From the NCBI GenBank assembly GCA_017994575.1, contig JAGOKN010000005.1, positions 1 to 58,157 on the forward strand: 58,157 nt of DNA, in the 5' to 3' direction. Positions 57,001 to 58,157 of the stretch are shown one piece after another. The position numbers and the translations under genes were made by a program. Below the pieces are notes generated by a model. It searched no databases. It was not told the DNA's origin and saw only the letters and a program-made list of their open reading frames with translations. The first letter of the stretch is position 1. Each line of letters starts with the position of its first letter. This DNA is from Nitrosomonas sp. GTDB lineage: Bacteria > Pseudomonadota > Gammaproteobacteria > Burkholderiales > Nitrosomonadaceae.

Positions 57001-57798
57001 CGGAACACCACAGTGTGGGCAGTGGACGTGGTATTTAGTTTAGTCGATTGGGATATGCGCTCTGACCGGAACCGCTTTTGTGATGGTGGTAGCTTTGCGT
57101 AAAGTTTAGTCGATTGGGATATGCGCTCTGACCGGAACGTTTCATCCCGCCCCACACTGCCCACGCCGAGTTTAGTCGATTGGGATATGCGCTCTGACCG
57201 GAACGCACGGCGCATGCGTTGGTAGCCAGTAAGGAGTTTAGTCGATTGGGATATGCGCTCTGACCGGAACTCTCGGCATTGTCTGCACGTTCTTTCTCCT
57301 AGTTTAGTCGATTGGGATATGCGCTCTGACCGGAACCATTTGGGGGTCGGTGTTTCAAACTGAATTAGTTTAGTCGATTGGGATATGCGCTCTGACCGGA
57401 ACCCTTATTGTCTTTAAGTTAAGGCGAGCCTAAGTTTAGTCGATTGGGATATGCGCTCTGACCGGAACAAGAGCATCTTGTTCCCCGGCGGCAGCTCGAG
57501 TTTAGTCGATTGGGATATGCGCTCTGACCGGAACCAATTTGTTTATCTTCACTTTCGCTTTTCAAGTTTAGTCGATTGGGATATGCGCTCTGACCGGAAC
57601 ACGACGGCCGGTCCGGATGAGAATGCACTCAGTTTAGTCGATTGGGATATGCGCTCTGACCGGAACAGTCTCTTTCTTCTCACTATCACCACAGAAAGTT
57701 TAGTCGATTGGGATATGCGCTCTGACCGGAACACTTCGGTCTTGGAGGGTACGAAGGTTGTCAGTTTAGTCGATTGGGATATGCGCTCTAACTGGAAT
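54001..57798 (-). CRISPR. Type II-C CRISPR array, 58 repeats and 57 spacers
   Basis: The repeat is 36 bp (plus strand begins AGTTTAGTCGATTGGG and ends TGACCGGAAC). Every unit is 66 bp, so all 57 spacers are exactly 30 nt. The last repeat (57763-57798) differs at three positions (28, 31 and 36) and is the old, leader-distal end. The anti-repeat of the minus-strand tracrRNA pairs with the minus-strand form of the repeat, so crRNAs are read leftward. Two neighbouring spacers (56413-56442 and 56479-56508) are identical, and two distant ones (54763-54792 and 56743-56772) differ at three bases. Apparent protein frames inside the array are artefacts of the 66-bp period. Confidence 0.98.
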
Positions 57799-57893
57799 TT
57801 GGCTTAGTAATAATCCAACCATTTTTAAATCAATGGCAAGTAGTGGTTGATGAACTGCAACGTTCATAGTAATTTTCCGAGCGGTAAATCACC

Positions 57894-57935
57894 AATTCAG
57901 CGCTGAGGAAGTTTGGTGATTTGTGTGAAATTTGA
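57894..57935 (+). pseudogene. Remnant of an integrase gene 3' end
   Basis: Reading from 57894 gives a short frame with S-A-L-R-K-F-G-D-L-C before a stop. It matches the S-A-L-E-K-I-G-D-L-C end of the island integrase, and a stop codon lies only three codons upstream. Only the end of the gene is left, between the array and the att site. Confidence 0.72.
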
Positions 57936-57942
57936 TGCAAAT
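57909..57942 (+). repeat. Right copy of the 34-bp direct repeat flanking the CRISPR-Cas block
   Basis: It matches 49119-49152 at 31 of 34 positions in the same orientation and contains the end of the integrase remnant. See the left copy for the shared span. Confidence 0.8.
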
Positions 57943-57960
57943 TACACCAAAAATTACACA
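57941..57960. promoter_or_regulatory. Candidate right arm-type integrase binding site
   Basis: Two copies of ATTACAC(C)A with start points 12 bases apart, in the same orientation as the doublet at 200-218, lie about 46 bp inside attR. Binding by the integrase is inferred. Confidence 0.35.
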
Positions 57961-58006
57961 AAATGAGTTTTGCTATAAATTTAATAGCATGAAATCACCA
58001 AATTAA

Positions 58007-58055
58007 TGGTGGGCGATACAAGTTTCGAACTTGTGACCCCTGCAGTGTGAATGCA
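58007..58055. repeat. attR: 49-bp direct repeat within tRNA-Val
   Basis: This is the right copy of the 49-bp repeat, identical to 71-119. It forms the 3' two thirds of the intact tRNA gene, so insertion kept the tRNA functional. Confidence 0.9.
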
Positions 58056-58081
58056 GTGCTCTACCCCTGAGCTAACCGCCC
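58007..58081 (-). tRNA. tRNA-Val (CAC)
   Basis: The minus strand folds into a complete 75-base tRNA including an encoded CCA end. The acceptor stem GGGCGGT pairs with ATCGCCC through one G-T pair, the D arm is GCTC/GAGC, the anticodon stem CTGCA/TGCAG holds the loop TTCACAC with anticodon CAC, and the T arm is ACAAG/CTTGT with TTCGAAA. It is the integration target of the island. Confidence 0.97.
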
Positions 58082-58105
58082 GATACTGCTTCAGTACAAC
58101 CTTGG

Positions 58106-58111
58106 ATTATA
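58106..58111 (-). promoter_or_regulatory. -10 box of the tRNA-Val promoter
   Basis: A perfect TATAAT on the minus strand lies 25 bases upstream of the mature tRNA 5' end, a fitting distance. No good -35 box is seen within the remaining bases. Confidence 0.4.
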
Positions 58112-58157
58112 CAACGACGAGGCAGACTATTTGGTGCCAGACAATGATGCGGCGATG

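Noticed and set aside
54151-57807. Many open frames inside the array on both strands coding repeated S-L-V-D-W-D-M-R-S-D-R-N or its counterparts
   Set aside because: The 66-bp period is a multiple of three, so open frames arise from the repeats themselves; these are CRISPR repeats, not proteins.

Overview
The window looks like a complete integrated genomic island of about 58 kb from a Gram-negative bacterium, most likely a betaproteobacterium of the Burkholderiales type. The basis is the style of the type I secretion system and its RTX substrate C-terminus, the compact type II-C Cas9 and the TolC/HlyD/lipoprotein envelope genes; no rRNA or core marker gene is present to prove the taxon. A complete tRNA-Val (anticodon CAC) lies on the minus strand at the right edge (58007-58081). 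A perfect 49-bp copy of its 3' part lies at 71-119. This is the classic footprint of a tyrosine integrase that inserted into the 3' end of a tRNA gene, and the integrase with a small Xis-like gene is at 47.99-49.14 kb.

Layout. 0.5-6.2 kb: a plus-strand group with a Sel1-repeat protein, an OmpA-like lipoprotein, an FHA-TM-pseudoprotease, a PP2C phosphatase and a Hanks-type Ser/Thr kinase, facing a 991-aa secreted M23 peptidase with 15 cysteine-containing repeats (6.2-9.2 kb). 9.35-9.68 kb: a decayed copy of a NERD gene whose intact relative is at 45.2-46.1 kb. 9.9-24.6 kb: a type I secretion module (HlyB-like ABC transporter, HlyD-like adaptor, a small ORF, a lipoprotein, a 2774-aa RTX protein with an N-terminal lipase-like domain, and a convergent TolC). 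25.0-27.7 kb: an actin-like ParM-type gene with a small partner and a gene-poor stretch with iterated repeats. 27.8-32.2 kb: a run of putative lipid or phosphoester hydrolases (DUF2235/Tle1-like, class 3 lipase, PhoD-like) with a membrane protein. 33-36.2 kb: two unknown genes and a NERD-UvrD-type helicase. 36.4-42.9 kb: a nitrilase-fold protein, an SMC/Rad50-like ATPase and a DUF2130 coiled-coil nuclease-like protein, the best candidate here for an undescribed defence system. 42.9-46.1 kb: minus-strand unknowns, a glycine-rich-domain protein pair and the NERD protein. 46.4-49.1 kb: two tyrosine recombinases and an Xis-like gene. 49.4-57.8 kb: a complete type II-C CRISPR-Cas locus (tracrRNA, cas9, cas1, cas2, 58 repeats and 57 spacers, all spacers 30 nt).

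How it fits together. The tracrRNA lies on the minus strand upstream of cas9 and ends in a strong intrinsic terminator. This fixes crRNA transcription as leftward, towards the cas genes, while the degenerate terminal repeat is at the far right. The CRISPR-Cas block is bracketed by a 34-bp imperfect direct repeat made of the 3' end of the integrase gene, so the block appears to have been inserted between an integrase gene and its att site, or to be a relic of stacked islands. Base composition is mosaic: the ABC/HlyD genes, the RTX 3' third and the nitrilase/SMC pair use more G+C-rich codons than their neighbours. The island carries envelope signalling, a large secreted RTX protein, hydrolases and several candidate defence modules. 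No relaxase, type IV secretion system, replication initiator or phage structural gene was seen, so it would need help to move between cells.
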